DNA of 64,000 nucleotides from NCBI GenBank assembly GCA_030544215.1, contig JARZZO010000011.1:18120501-18184500 (forward strand), read 5' to 3'. Origin of the DNA: Zantedeschia hybrid cultivar (lineage: Eukaryota > Streptophyta > Magnoliopsida > Alismatales > Araceae). How positions within the stretch are numbered: position 1 is the first letter of the stretch; every line of letters starts with the position of its first letter. A program made the translations under genes and the position numbers. Of this stretch, positions 11,851 through 23,439 are shown one piece after another. The notes under the pieces were generated by a model, which was given only the letters and a program-made list of their open reading frames with translations, searched no databases and was not told the DNA's origin.

Positions 11851-14166
11851 TGGAATGATAGGAGTCCGGCTTCCATCTTTAAAGACCAAAAACAAAGAAG
11901 AGACATGTTCGGAAGCTAGGGTTTAAGTAGCTAATTCATGACAACCAGGTGTTTTTCTTGTGGGCTCTTTAAAAGAGAGGACGTAAACATAACGAAGAGC
12001 TGTTGATCACTCTCTGCTTGCTTGTTCCTAGTTTGGCCTTTTGTTTAAAGTTGAAAGTCGTTGAATAATGTGACCACCTTAACAGTGAACCAAGAACAGT
12101 TTAATTGTTTCTTCAAACCATCCAGTCGTAATGGGACCTCAGACCCTTGCTGATCTATCCTATCACTTTCCTAGAGTTTCTCTTTGGAAAAGGTGAATTA
12201 ATGATCTTACCTGAACATTCTGGATCTTAACTATCCCATTGTTAAAATCTTAATGCTGCAGAAATCTAAGGAACGTCACTATTCAGATTCAGATGGTGGA
12301 TTTGGCGCCGCGCGATGTGAAAGTACTAGATTAGAAGAGAAGGCTTTCTTCACTCAGTCAGTAGTTTGATTTCCGTCCACAAGGAGATGGGCATGTAATT
12401 AGAACAGGTTCTCTAGATAGCAGAAATAGAGCAACTGACTTGCAAAAGTCTAAAAGATGCAGTGTTTTCAGTGTTTTACGCAGTTTGAAATGCTGTGTTT
12501 TGCACTGTTTATTATGCTAAAGATTGCCTAAATTGTAACACTACACAAACTGTAACACCGAAAAGATGGATGGAATTATGTTATTTATCTTATAGAAATA
12601 CACATATTTTGCATTAAATCTATGATCAGGCAGATTTGATATTTATGCATGGAATGAAATTAATCATTAAATTTGACTACTTTACAAGGACCCTTTAATT
12701 CGCCTTGAAACACCAAATGCCTATCAAGTTAGAAGATCTTTCATCTTTTGTTTTCCAATAGCCTCTGTGGTCAGTTGTCTCTCAAAACAATATGGCCCCG
12801 TTGAAGTGCAGATCTTGGCGTGGTGTGCTTCTACTGCATGCCTTGTTAAATCTATTTCAATTTTTCAGTACACATGGGTTTTACACAAATAGTCTTCGGC
12901 ATAAATCATGTATGAGGATGTCTATTCGTTGCTCTAGCCACACCGAGATGAATGCTTGATAGCTATATATTCTATCTTACATGGGTTGTAAGGATTCAGA
13001 AGCTTTGCCATTATGATCTGGGTAGAAACTATAAGAAGAATTCGGATCTTATTTTAAACCATAAAGTGAGAAGTACTAACCAACCTAGGATTTACCCTAA
13101 CGCAGTTGCATCATTGCAGATTTCTTTATATTTTCCAATGTGGTGTGGGGAATCTTTGTTTCGCTCTTTACTTGTTAGTCCCACTGGAACTTATGCTAGT
13201 CGCATAAACGCAGACTTCTTTATATATTTCTCTGTGGATTATATTTTTCAGAGTGCAATATTCCACGAGAAGAAATCTTTTTAGTATACGTTTAGAACGG
13301 AGTCTAACAGTACTAAGAGGGGAAATGAGCCAAACATTGTAAAAAAATCTCTCCTAGGCTCCTTCTCTCTGAATACTATTGGACTCCGATCCAAACGTGT
13401 ACTGTGAGGATATCCTCTCATATTCCACCAAATATTCCGTGTGCTCCTTTTTCAAACTTTCCTCGTTATAGATATGTAGTCTAGCAAATCGATCAAGTAG
13501 GGATATTAAGCTTTGTCGCTGACAAGTCACGGACACTAAACAGAAACTTTAGGTTTGGATGTCAATTGGATATATCGTCATTATAGTATGTTTGATCTAA
13601 AGGAACCAGCATGAGTATTTTTATCGTCTCTCATTTATCACGATGCTATTTAGTTAGACTTTTGGAATAATGTGAATTTTCTGTTTTTCAGAGGATCCTT
13701 GTCTTTTTTCCATTGTTATGCCGATCTATATGAATGAATTTGTAACCTGAGGGGTGTTTAGATGTAACCTCAACAGGCTGAGTGTTGGCTGAAGTCTTGG
13801 GTAAAATCACGAGGAACGTGGACCGAATAACGTATATCCCAACTTAATCAAACTAAACAAGAACCTAATGCTTTTTTATTTTCTAGGCTTTTTTATAGCT
13901 TGTAGTTCAGTTTGATTCAATTTAGGGGAAAACATTCACACCTCTGCCTGGGTTACTTGTCCTTTTGTATGAGCTTAAACTGGTCAGCCAGAATGGTAGT
14001 TCATCTGACCTCACTTTTAGGCCCTTTATAAACCTGTGCTCACTTCCTGGATCTTCCGTTGGTTATAGTGGATAATGCTTATGAGGACGATGATGTTCAT
14101 AATAGTGATGATGATAATGTTGAGATGATCTAAGCTATTAAAGGATTTACAAATTGCATCCACTAA
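11851..14166. other. Intergenic, nothing convincing
   Basis: A 110-codon open frame at 12952-13284 has no recognisable motif and ordinary AT-rich composition, so it is not called. At about 14070-14130 an acidic D/E/N-rich frame (gaggacgatgatgttcat) ends in a stop and could be a tail of a lost coding region, but too little remains. Confidence 0.35.
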
Positions 14167-14463
14167 GGGTCAGTTTGGTTACACATAAAATATAATCGGA
14201 GGAAAGTGATTTTCTAAAAAAATATATTTACAAGGAAAATAAAAATAAAATTTGTCATTTGGTGCTCATGAAATTATTTTCAGCTCTTTTAGAAAAGAGC
14301 ATTCAATGATATACCATGGATGCCAAAAATCAGGGAAAGGAGAAGTGAACGAATTAAGTTTTTCGTTGACTTAAGTTTTACGGATTACCAAACAAGGGAC
14401 TATGATATATTTTTCGGGAAAAACTTTTCCTGAAATTCATTTTACGTGAAAACAAATGAACCC
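14167..14463. mobile_element. Tourist-like MITE (PIF/Harbinger), 297 bp
   Basis: Starts gggtcagtttggttacac and ends with the inverted counterpart gtgaaaacaaatgaaccc. It is flanked on both sides by TAA (14164-14166 and 14464-14466), the 3-bp target duplication characteristic of PIF/Harbinger MITEs. No coding capacity. This is the best preserved of three similar elements in the window. Confidence 0.8.
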
Positions 14464-14499
14464 TAAATAAAGCAGCTTGATTTCCAGAACCCAGAGTTG

Positions 14500-14763
14500 G
14501 GTGCCCCTTGATTCAACTATCGCAGAGCTCCCATGAAGTCAGATTCGGCCACATGGGTGGCATCTAGTTTTAATCCCACATCAAAAGACTTCAATACATC
14601 CAGCTCGCTATCCCGGCTATAAAAAGAGCAAAAGGGACCTTAGGTGAAGAGGGATTGAGTTCTGAATATTTTAATTTCCACTTAAAAATTTCATCTAATT
14701 GTCTAGCTAAAGGCCTGCATCTAACTTGACTGACCATGGGAGGACTTATCTCCTAGATAATTC
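14500..14763 (+). mobile_element. Gypsy-type LTR promoter remnant
   Basis: TATAAAAA at 14618-14625 is followed at about 14725-14745 by acttgactgaccatgggagg, a degenerate form of the motif found downstream of the TATA box in the other gypsy-like LTRs here. The rest of the LTR is not defined. Confidence 0.35.
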
Positions 14764-16714
14764 TGAGGGACCTACTAATGAATTCTCTTTAGATGCAAGT
14801 CTCTTGGGCGGACCACTCGGGTGGCTCAGCTTTTCCAAATCAACCTTAGCCAAATCTCGACTGCATCATCGTAGCATGTTTAGCACATCGAGAAATAAAA
14901 ACCAGTTTTTAGGTTATAACACAATACAGTATCACTGACACTGGAGAAAATTATGCAGTCTGATATTGGGTGTGGAGCTTGTGGGGCTATAATGGATAAA
15001 ACAAGACATGGAGGTTCTTTATGTGGAGGGCATTCCAGGCTCTCCTCCGTAAGTGCCATGGTATTATATGGTATGGCTTGGAGTCCTAGGAAGATGAGAA
15101 TTATTTAGACTAGTTTACATCTAAGAGCAGTGCTTATGTATTGTTGAACCCTATGGATCGATTACTCCTCTTCTCTTTGTTTTTCTCCTTCAATCCTGTT
15201 TTGTATTATGTGAGTGGCAGAAATGATTCCCTTCAAAGGATAAAAAAGGAAGATTCGAACAAAGTGATTATGGTTCTATAATAAAGGGTTTGGACAAATC
15301 CTCATTTCATGCAAAGGTCCAAATAAACAGCTGCACCCGGGACAAGAAAGTTGTTTTTTGCTTGGAGAAGTATTATAGTCTTTGCAAATGATAAAAATAA
15401 TAAAAAAATATATCTGCAAATTATGATCTCGAGTGCATCTTAGTGCATTCGAGAGTATCTTGAAGTTCTCGAGCGCATGAGAGCATCCTTATGCACTCGA
15501 GAGTTTCAAGATGCTCTCAAACACTTCAGAATTCGAAGAGATTTTATTGGGGACAATTATGTGTCAAATGTGAAATTTTCAACTAATTAATTAGGCGACA
15601 TGTCCAAGTGGGATGTAAGCATCTAATGGGAATTAAACTTACGACTTCTAAATGGAGAGGTCATCGAGTAGCAACTGAACTACGTCCAGTTAGTGGACAA
15701 GAAAGTAACTTAGTTTGGTCTATTAGTGTGAGTAATTACATATGCCTATATACAGAAGTTAAATGTGTTTGGGCTTATAAGGGAATATATGGAGTATTAA
15801 GTTTGCCTGGCCGTGCTATTAAATCTTTCATTACTCAGCCTAGCTTTCAGGGTATGACCGTAAATATATGGTGCAGGTCTGCATACGTAGGTCCATACTC
15901 AAGATGAGCATATCTAGAATCATATAGGACCTAATAAAGTTGATGGATAAATAGATAAATAGGTTTGGTCTTAGATCTACTTTTTTTAATTCTTGCACAT
16001 TAAAATCTTTCAAATTTAACATACAAGAGTGGTTAATATAAAACTATCCCATTCATAAGGATATGACAACAAATTAAACTGTTTTCGGTAAATGGCTATA
16101 TTACCATCCAAAATTAACAGGTCGTTAATGGGCTTGGACCTATTTTAACAGCCTAAGCCTGAGTATTTATTGGGCCTGTGGTTTGCATTTGGGTATTGTC
16201 ATGCTGAGATCAGCACATATCACGTTCTACTGCCCATTTGTATACACCTTTATAATATTAATACGTGGATATGTGCAAGCAATAAGTCTGTTATTCGTTT
16301 CAATTGTAATCTAGTTCAGTCGGAACAACCTTTTGAACTTCGGCCTGGCTCAAGCTGAGAAAAGGTAATTGGCATGCTATGTTTTATCATTAATCTTAAT
16401 ATACCTCAAAACAATATATTTTTGTTACCACGAGATGTATTGGCTACTGCGGATAAAATTGCCCTCTAGGACTTATAATTATCTCAAAAGGTTTTGCCAA
16501 CCTCGCTAAAAATCATCTGATCAAACCATTAGACAGCTCCAAAAGGCACTCATTTTTAGGCCATTCTCCCTACAGGTGATGCATTTATTAGGGGTCGTGA
16601 CATCAAATAACAATAAAAATAGAGAAAAATGAGAAAAAGTGCAATACTTGATCAAATTTATTTTTGAATTAATCAAATCATGATCTCAGGCAGGCAATGG
16701 ACTAGTACATCTTA
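14764..16714. other. Intergenic with a quasi-palindromic patch and a possible minus-strand SINE trace
   Basis: At 15425-15540 ctcgag/cactcgagag words form an imperfect inverted repeat. At about 15610-15695 the minus strand reads gtagttcagttgctactcga then agtcgtaagtttaattccca, spaced like box A and box B of a tRNA-derived SINE; no tail or target duplication was found, so this is only a suspicion. No gene recognised. Confidence 0.3.
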
Positions 16715-17112
16715 GTAGGGTTGGGCTGGGTTATGTGGTAATTTAGATTTAACTTAAATTCATAATATCCCAACCCAATTTCAGCATGTCCCAAATTCAG
16801 TCAAGATTTAGTCCAAACTCAGCTTAAATTCAACTCAAATTCAAAAGTGAGTGGACTGGGTTTGGTTGGGCTGGGGTGGTCTTATTTGTAGAAAATTTGA
16901 TAGAAGTATTTTTCTTTTTATATGAATTAATGTAAAAGTCAGTAGGCCAAAACGGACTAGTCCAATTTCAGCCCAATCTAGCCTAAACTTTGACTAAGCC
17001 AATCTAAATTTAACCCAACTCAACTTAGATAATTTGAATTAACCTAATTTATTGTGATATGAGCTGGGCTGGACTGGGCCACGAGTTGACCCACCCAAGT
17101 GACACCTCTACA
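16715..17112. mobile_element. Non-autonomous element related to 22812-23196, copy 1
   Basis: Rich in gggctggg/cccaaccc words near its ends and AT-rich within. It aligns over most of its length with 22812-23196: tttaact-aattcaa-agtgagt, agtattttt/agtgtttta then tatgaatta-t, ccaatttcagcc, aatttaaccca and the terminal gagctgggctggactgggc ... gacacctcta block. Probably a hAT-type non-autonomous family, given the (t)gacaccct(a)-like end. Confidence 0.6.
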
Positions 17113-17490
17113 TCTGAGCATTTTACTAACCATTTTTTAGAATGCTTAGAGTATCCTCTTTCAATATATGAGGATGCAGTCATTCTTTGCCCAAGCTTAG
17201 AGCCCGGCCACCGCTTCGTCTCTATGCCCCTAGAAGGAAGAACTCTTATTCTTGCCTTAAAAAATATGCAAAGCGATTCTTTAACCTTAACTAAACATAG
17301 AGAAAAAGCTGGTAGAGAGGATTGTTATATGTCCCAAGACCAATTAAACTCCTTTTGAGAGAATCACCTTGCTCAAGGCGACGAAAGACCAGGCGATCTC
17401 TAGAAAAAGGGCCACGGCCTAACCCAAAATGGCTTTGACGCACTGTAGCCTACCAAAAGAGGAAAATTACTTGGAACTTAGGACTTTTGA
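17113..17490. other. Intergenic
   Basis: One open frame (17059-17358) overlaps the element end and has no recognisable motif. Nothing else seen. Confidence 0.35.
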
Positions 17491-17786
17491 GGTGTGTTTG
17501 GCGCAACTTTCAATTGAGAGTACTTTTAAACTTTTATCTAATTATCTTATGAAAAATAACAAATGTTGGTAGTTACTTTCATAACATTTAACTTATTTTT
17601 CGACTTCTAACTTAAAGCTACCACCACTTAAAGCTTCTTAAATCGGAGAAAAAAGATGGATTGTTAGGAGGAATTTGACTTTTCTAACAACTTAAAATTA
17701 TTTCTAATCATTTGCATCTATTATTTTTCATAATATGAGGCATTGGGAAAAATGGTTTTCAATGTAAAGTAAGGCCAAACGTGCCC
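17491..17786. mobile_element. Tourist-like MITE, 296 bp
   Basis: Starts ggtgtgtttggcgcaac and ends aaggccaaacgtgccc, an imperfect inverted pair. Flanks TGA (17488-17490) and TTA (17787-17789) are close to a 3-bp TTA/TAA duplication. Length and end words match the elements at 10498 and 14167, suggesting one related group. Confidence 0.55.
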
Positions 17787-17904
17787 TTAACATGCTAGAT
17801 TTCTTTTCGCTTAGCACCATAGTGTCGACCCTAAAAATGATGTGGTGTACTCTGATCTATTAGACTTGCAAAAAATTAGTTATCAAGATCATTGAATCCA
17901 AATG

Positions 17905-18300
17905 GGTCACTTGGAAACCTCTGGAGCAGGGAGTTTTGAAAATTAATGTTCATTCACGACCAGGCTACTAGAGCCTCGAGCAGGTTATGTTGTTAGGAAT
18001 GCTAGTGGTACAATCCCAATATGTCTACACAAGAAGCTAAGCTTTTAGCAATCCGGGAAGGCTAATTAGTTGTCTCTATAGAGTCTAGAGAATGTGAAAC
18101 TATGATAAATGGATTGAATGATGCTCCAAGCAAGCTTAAGCATTAGATCCAAGGTAGCAAACTCATCCGTCAGCAAAGGCCTTTCCATTATTCATGAACT
18201 CAGGAAGACGAATCAGATCGCTGATTGGTTGGCAAAGCAAGCTAGAGCTATCGTTACCACGGTGCATTGGTACCTGCAGCTTTCCTGCATAATTACTTAA
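17905..18300 (+). pseudogene. Decayed RNase H-like (RVT_3) fragment of a LINE-type or related element
   Basis: Translating piecewise shows KWVTWKPLEQGVLKINV near the start, EAKLLAIREG in the middle, a frame with IESRECETMINGLN, and at 18118-18300 a frame with ELRKTNQIADWLAKQA. Order and wording match the RNase H-like domain found at the end of plant LINE polyproteins and related proteins (substrate-binding start, ExxAL helix, ES/D step, R-x-x-N-x-x-A-D-x-L-A-K end). Several stops and frame changes separate the pieces, so it is dead. It could also come from a host RVT_3 protein gene, but surrounding repeats favour a transposon origin. Confidence 0.6.
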
Positions 18301-18737
18301 CCTTCAAGTTGAGGATTAGGGATCTAAATTGTAGAGGTAATTGTTGGATTCATAACATTAAAGCGGTCCACTTATTACAAAGGTTATTAGACTGCACATT
18401 AAATGCATACTATTGGATCTAATTAAAAGGGTGCTTTTAGTTACTTGGGTCTAACCCATTCTGTCCCTAGATTTCCTATTACGGGTGAAAATGCTTTAAA
18501 GGTGATGAATGGACTAATCTCTCCTCTCTATGCGAGACATAATAGCGACTCCTCATAAGTTACGTACATGCAAAGAGATAGAGAGTGAAAATCAGGAGGA
18601 CCTTGAGAGTTACAAGGCTCTCCTTCTAACGATCTTCTTCCTCGTGACTTAGTCGTGCCCTTTCTCCTCTGTGCATGGAAATGACTTCCTGTAACACATT
18701 AAACCTTTGAAAGTCCTCCTAAGTTTTAATAATTAAC

Positions 18738-18783
<46 letters not shown>

Positions 18784-18904
18784 TATAATATAATTATGTT
18801 AAGTTGAAATGTAGTAGATCTTAAAAGAAGAAACTCAAAGAATTAGTTAAGTACCCAAGTAATCGATTAAGTAAGTTGAAGGGCAGCTCGGTTAATGGAT
18901 AGAA
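18301..18904. other. Intergenic with TA microsatellite
   Basis: A (TA)n run lies at 18740-18775. No gene seen. Confidence 0.5.
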
Positions 18905-19090
18905 GTCACTTAACTATTCCAATTAATTAATTTTGCAATTGATTCAGTTAACCAATTTCGTCATTGAAGTCATCAAATTGATTTAGTTAATTGATTCTAT
19001 AATCGATCCAATTAATTGATTCTATAATTAATCGAGTTAATTGGTTCTGTAATTGATTCCGTTAATCGATATTCATGTTAATTAACCGAT
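18905..19090. repeat. Degenerate minisatellite, unit about 26-27 bp
   Basis: Repeated word gttaattgattctataatcg with variants (aattgattcagttaacc, ccaattaattgattctat, gttaattggttctgtaatt, ccgttaatcgatattc). Units are rich in palindromic AATT, TTAA and ATCGAT cores. Confidence 0.7.
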
Positions 19091-19949
19091 ATATGGTTGC
19101 GATTGCGTGAATAACATGTGGAGAAACACCTGGACTAGTGCTAGGTGATTCGAGGTGGTGGAAAGGGCCTAGACAGTTATGTAATGGGGTTTAGACTGAC
19201 TTTAGCTAGGTAGATAACTCATTTCTTTTATAGAAAACCTTAAAAAGAGAGAAATAAAAGAAATAGAAGGAAAAGAAGGGTGCGTAAGGTGTAGAGATAA
19301 TTCCAAAAAATATTAGAAATTTGTAGAGTTGTTGGAATTCTTCATAAAAGTAAGTCATCATAAATTAAGATCATGTTATTTTTGTATTTATGTTTTTTAT
19401 TTTATTTAAAAATTAAAAATTCAAATTTTTAAATGTGTGAGAACCAACTAACTATCCAAGAGAATGTTGTAGTTTTGTACGCTGATCAACACTCATATTT
19501 ATTACTTATTTATGAGCTGATTTTCTAACTAGTTATCTATTTATCAGTTCTAAATTGTCTAGATGAGGATGAGTTTTGAGCTACGCTTGGGCTTTCATTT
19601 AATCTAAAAGTTTTGAAGGATTAACCACTCATTTTGAACTTTAAAACTATGTAAATATGGATAGCACCATCTTAAAGGGATGTAAGGATGATCCTGCAGT
19701 AAGTATCCAATTCGATGTCCGAGGATGACGGACGAAAATCTCATAATCGAACTTCAGTTTGGTAGACAGTAGGGTAAAGATCTCCGATCCCACATAATTA
19801 CAGCAAGACCACGGGATCATTTGTCTAGATGTCAAGGTGTTATATGTGTTGAGAATTTTTCCGTACCGAACACAAGTATTCCATCCACAGCTCCAAATCG
19901 AGTCTAATTGGGGATGCAAAGATTATCCTTGGGTCGAGGGAATAGATGT
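19091..19949. other. Intergenic, nothing recognised
   Basis: AT-rich; short open frames only. Confidence 0.4.
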
Positions 19950-20310
19950 ATTCTTTTTCTTAGTTTTAAATGAAAATAGCTGCATTTAACCTTATCTTTG
20001 TCCTTGTTATGCATCCTTCTCCATATCCTTGGAAACCTTGACAGCAAAGGTTAAATTATTAGATAACATTACAAATTTGTATACGTTGTTCTTCTTGATT
20101 TTTTTACTACTTTCCAGATAAGAAAGTAATTTATATCCTTTTTCTTACTCGCTCTTACAGGAAATACCTACATTTAACCTTTCCTTTATCCTTCCTATTT
20201 GCACTTTTCTCAGGATCCTCGTAAACCTAAGATTAAATAAAGGTACCTTAAATTGTTGATAATGTTATAATTTTATATAAGTTATCCTTTTCATCTCTTT
20301 TACAATTTTT
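19950..20310. repeat. Imperfect direct duplication, about 165 bp
   Basis: Positions 19950-20110 and 20145-20310 share the order catttaacct, ctttatcctt/ctttgtcctt, tat-cctt, aaacct-ga, ttaaat and gata-tgttata/gataacattac followed by ttgtata/ttatata. Confidence 0.5.
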
Positions 20311-20748
20311 ACTTTAGGTCGGCATGTGTCAGGGGTAGGCTAGGATGAAAAAAAAACATGGGTTAAACCATGCATGTTAAAAGGCAGTCTAAGATCAAAT
20401 ATTCTGACCTTATTCTAACTTGGTAAAAAAATCAGATCAAAGCGATCAGATTTGAACTTGATCTATTCTTCAAAAATCTGTCGGCTTATAAGATCAAACA
20501 GTGGGGCAGGATTGAAATATATCACATGGAAGTTCACAAGTTCTCAATGTCGAATTAAGATTTGTCCGTGATCAGCCAACAATTGGGATGGATTTTAGGA
20601 TATCACTTGGACACTTCTTCTGTTAAAATTCTCTTCACGGATTAAAATATGGACTGCTTGTTTACGAGTTAAATTGTAACCAGGTCGATCGTGAACTGAC
20701 AAAGGACACTCCAGCATGAACTGGCTGCTTTTCTCATACCATGAGAGA
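20311..20748. other. Intergenic
   Basis: Nothing recognised. Confidence 0.4.
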
Positions 20749-20904
20749 TAGGGCTGTCAATGAGTTGGGTTGGCCCGTGGGCTCATGGGTTGGGCCAAGG
20801 ACGGGTTTAAGCCCACAGGCCAACTTGGGCCATGGTTTCCCAGACCGGCCGCGGGCCGACTCGGGTCAACTACGGTCACGGTCTAAGCCAACTTGGGTGC
20901 AGGC

Positions 20905-20935
<31 letters not shown>

Positions 20936-21622
20936 ACAGTGGAGGACGGGCCACTGCAAGCTGTGGTGCTCACCGCGCCCACTGCCACCTCAAGGCGCGC
21001 CACCAGTTGAGTTCCTCCATCTCTTATTACTCTTTTAGTTGGCTGCTTCTACTTCCGACGAGCTCCACCAAGCCCTCGCCTCGCCCCCTTTGACGGTGCA
21101 GTGCCCCGCTCAGCTCGCTTCCTCTTCCCATCCGCACCTTTTGGATCTTTCGATCAACACGCTTATAGCATCCATGGCGTCGAGGGCAGTGGCAGCACCG
21201 AGGAACCAGGACAGCAGGGGGCAGCTGCCTGGACGACACGAACCTAGTGTTCAAGACGTGCCCACCTTGCTACTGTGCAGCCGTCTCCATAAGCTCCAGG
21301 AAGGGGGTCTCCACGTCCCCGGGGAGGAGGGGGTTTCTGCATGTCATAGCCGACGTCTACAGAAATGAGGGAGGCCACCCCGACGATCGCTCATGGCTGC
21401 TCTCCTCCACAAATTCGTGGCCGGCCATCGCCTCACTTGGACAGGTGGACCCTGTTGCCCCCCTTCTTCCGGTTCTTCATCCAAATGAGAGAATTGGGCC
21501 ACTGGCGGGCTCGGCTGGCCCCACGAACCTTGGAGGGGAGCTGCTTGGTGTGGGCCAGGCCAACGTGCAGGCCGGGCTGGACTACCATCGAGCTGGGCCG
21601 GGCCCAGCCCATTGACACCCCT
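20749..21622. mobile_element. hAT-like non-autonomous element with GC-rich interior
   Basis: Starts agggctgtcaatgagttggg and ends cagcccattgacacccct, an inverted pair typical of plant hAT elements. Eight-base flanks TGAGAGAT (20741-20748) and TGGGAGAC (21623-21630) match at 6 of 8 positions, consistent with an aged 8-bp target duplication. The interior (about 20935-21560) is far more GC-rich than its surroundings, with a CT microsatellite at about 20908-20931 and several short overlapping frames. No transposase is present. The interior may be captured host DNA, but I do not recognise a gene in it. Confidence 0.7.
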
Positions 21623-22811
21623 TGGGAGACGGTAATAGATCTCAGACATTTCAGTCTAACTATAATTTGGAGGCTACAAACTAAGTCTTGAAGTATATTT
21701 CATATAGTCTTTTAGTTTCTAACCAAAAGTTCTTAATTTAGAATTCTAAGACAGAGGAAAGAAAAATGAAATTATGGAACGGGGACATATTAAGTGTTTT
21801 CATGTTGGAAATGAAAGTCAACCATAAATCCAAAGAAAAATTCTACTAGGCATATGCTTAATTATATTGATTTTGACTACATAATTTAACAACCACAAGG
21901 ATAATTACATTGATATTGATGTTGTTATTAGTCAGTGCTGATATTTGTACATTGAATAAGGTGTATGATAATTACATATTAAATATTAAAAATGTTAAAC
22001 TTATCGTTGAGTCTCATGAGCTCCTCTCATTTTCCGTCCTCAACTCTCTCCTAACCCTTCAGCCACCCTCCCATGCATTCTTTTAATATCAATTTCAATG
22101 GTAATATTGTAGACCCCAAAAATATCAATATTGACGAAACTAAATTGTCGAACAAGAAGTGGAAGCTTGTTTTGGACCCTGATTGGAGATCCCATAGCCA
22201 ACAAAATCGACACTTGGGTTGCATTCTTTACCCTCTTCAAATATCAAAGCTAATGCGATGTTTGGATGTAATCCTTTTCGGGCTATTTTATACTTAAAAA
22301 ATTATATTATTTAAATTTTAGTCAGAATTTTAAAATTTTCTGCATTTATCCTTTTAACCTGTCTCACATAATTGGATTAATCTTCAAAATTTGTGTGGCA
22401 TGCTTGAGAGCTCTTCTGTTAAACTACTACGTACTCGAAGATATTATGTACGTAATAACAAAATAATAATTATACCAAATCCAGATAATCTCCATACGAT
22501 TAAATTAACAACGATAATAAGTAATATTTAGATCAACTAGTAAGAGCCTAAGGATGAGATAAGAAAGGAAGATAACGTGAGAAATACGTTTCTTATGTTG
22601 TTGGACTGATCACCACACGAATGACCATACGGGTCTTCGCCGGTGAAGAAGACCCTGAACATCACATTCTCAGAAATGAATGCGAACGGAAGAATAGAAA
22701 ATTCCACTGGATTAGCCAACACCTACTCTTCTTCTCGTAGGTGATCAATGCATGGAAAGGATGGAGCCTAATTCTGGCCAGGTGTCCCAAGATAACGAGG
22801 CTGGTCACTAG
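21623..22811. other. AT-rich intergenic DNA
   Basis: No gene recognised. A short segment at about 22085-22150 resembles 62355-62420 (atcaattt-aat-ttaatatt-a then aaaaatat/aaaaatgt-caa), perhaps an unnamed repeat. Confidence 0.35.
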
Positions 22812-23196
22812 ATATGTAAATTGGACGGACCGAGCTGGTTTATGTGATAATTTGAGTCTAATCAAATTTAAAATAGTCTAATCCAATTTTAGTCTAACTT
22901 AAATTGAACTAAAATTTAACTCCAATTCAATAGTGAGTTGGTTGGATTACGTAGTGTCGGGTTGGTCCTGTTTATAAATCATTTTTTAGAAGTGTTTTAC
23001 CTTTTGTATGAATTATTATAAAAACTAATATATTAAATTTGCCCAGTCCATTTTCAGTCCAGTCCAAATTTAACTAATGTCAACATAAATTTAACCCAAC
23101 CTACTTTATATAACTTAGGCCAATCTAATTTCTTTTAATATGGACTAGATTAGATTAGACCACAGGCTAGTCCGCCCGATTGACAACCCTACTGCC
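22812..23196. mobile_element. Non-autonomous element related to 16715-17112, copy 2
   Basis: Aligns with copy 1 over most of its length and ends ctagtccgcccgattgacaa-ccct, near the gacaccct form expected at a hAT-type terminus. The copies differ at many sites, so both are old. Confidence 0.6.
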
Positions 23197-23382
23197 TACA
23201 AGTTTCCTGAAGGATAAATTAGTTTTCGGATGTTTTGTTGCAGGAAGTCTTAAGAAAGTGGTCATCTTTTTAAACATTGATTGCAGTTGTAACAAGTGCA
23301 GTTAAGAGGCGTTTTCCCTCTCAAAATAAAATTTAAAAGAAAAGGAGGTGCTAAAACTTCTTTTTTAGTTACAACTGCACGA

Positions 23383-23411
23383 TAGAAAAAAAAAAAAAAA
23401 AAAAAAAAAAA
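23383..23411 (+). repeat. Poly(A) run
   Basis: Nearly 30 uninterrupted A residues on the plus strand. It lies on the wrong strand to be the tail of the adjacent minus-strand RNase H fragment. Confidence 0.9.
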
Positions 23412-23439
23412 CTAGCTAATCACTCCTGAAAGCCTGCAT

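Noticed and set aside
12952..13284. 110-codon plus-strand frame
   Set aside because: No motif, AT-driven composition, no splice or promoter context.
23383..23411. Poly(A) run as the tail of the neighbouring LINE fragment
   Set aside because: The fragment is on the minus strand, so its tail would appear as poly(T) on the plus strand.
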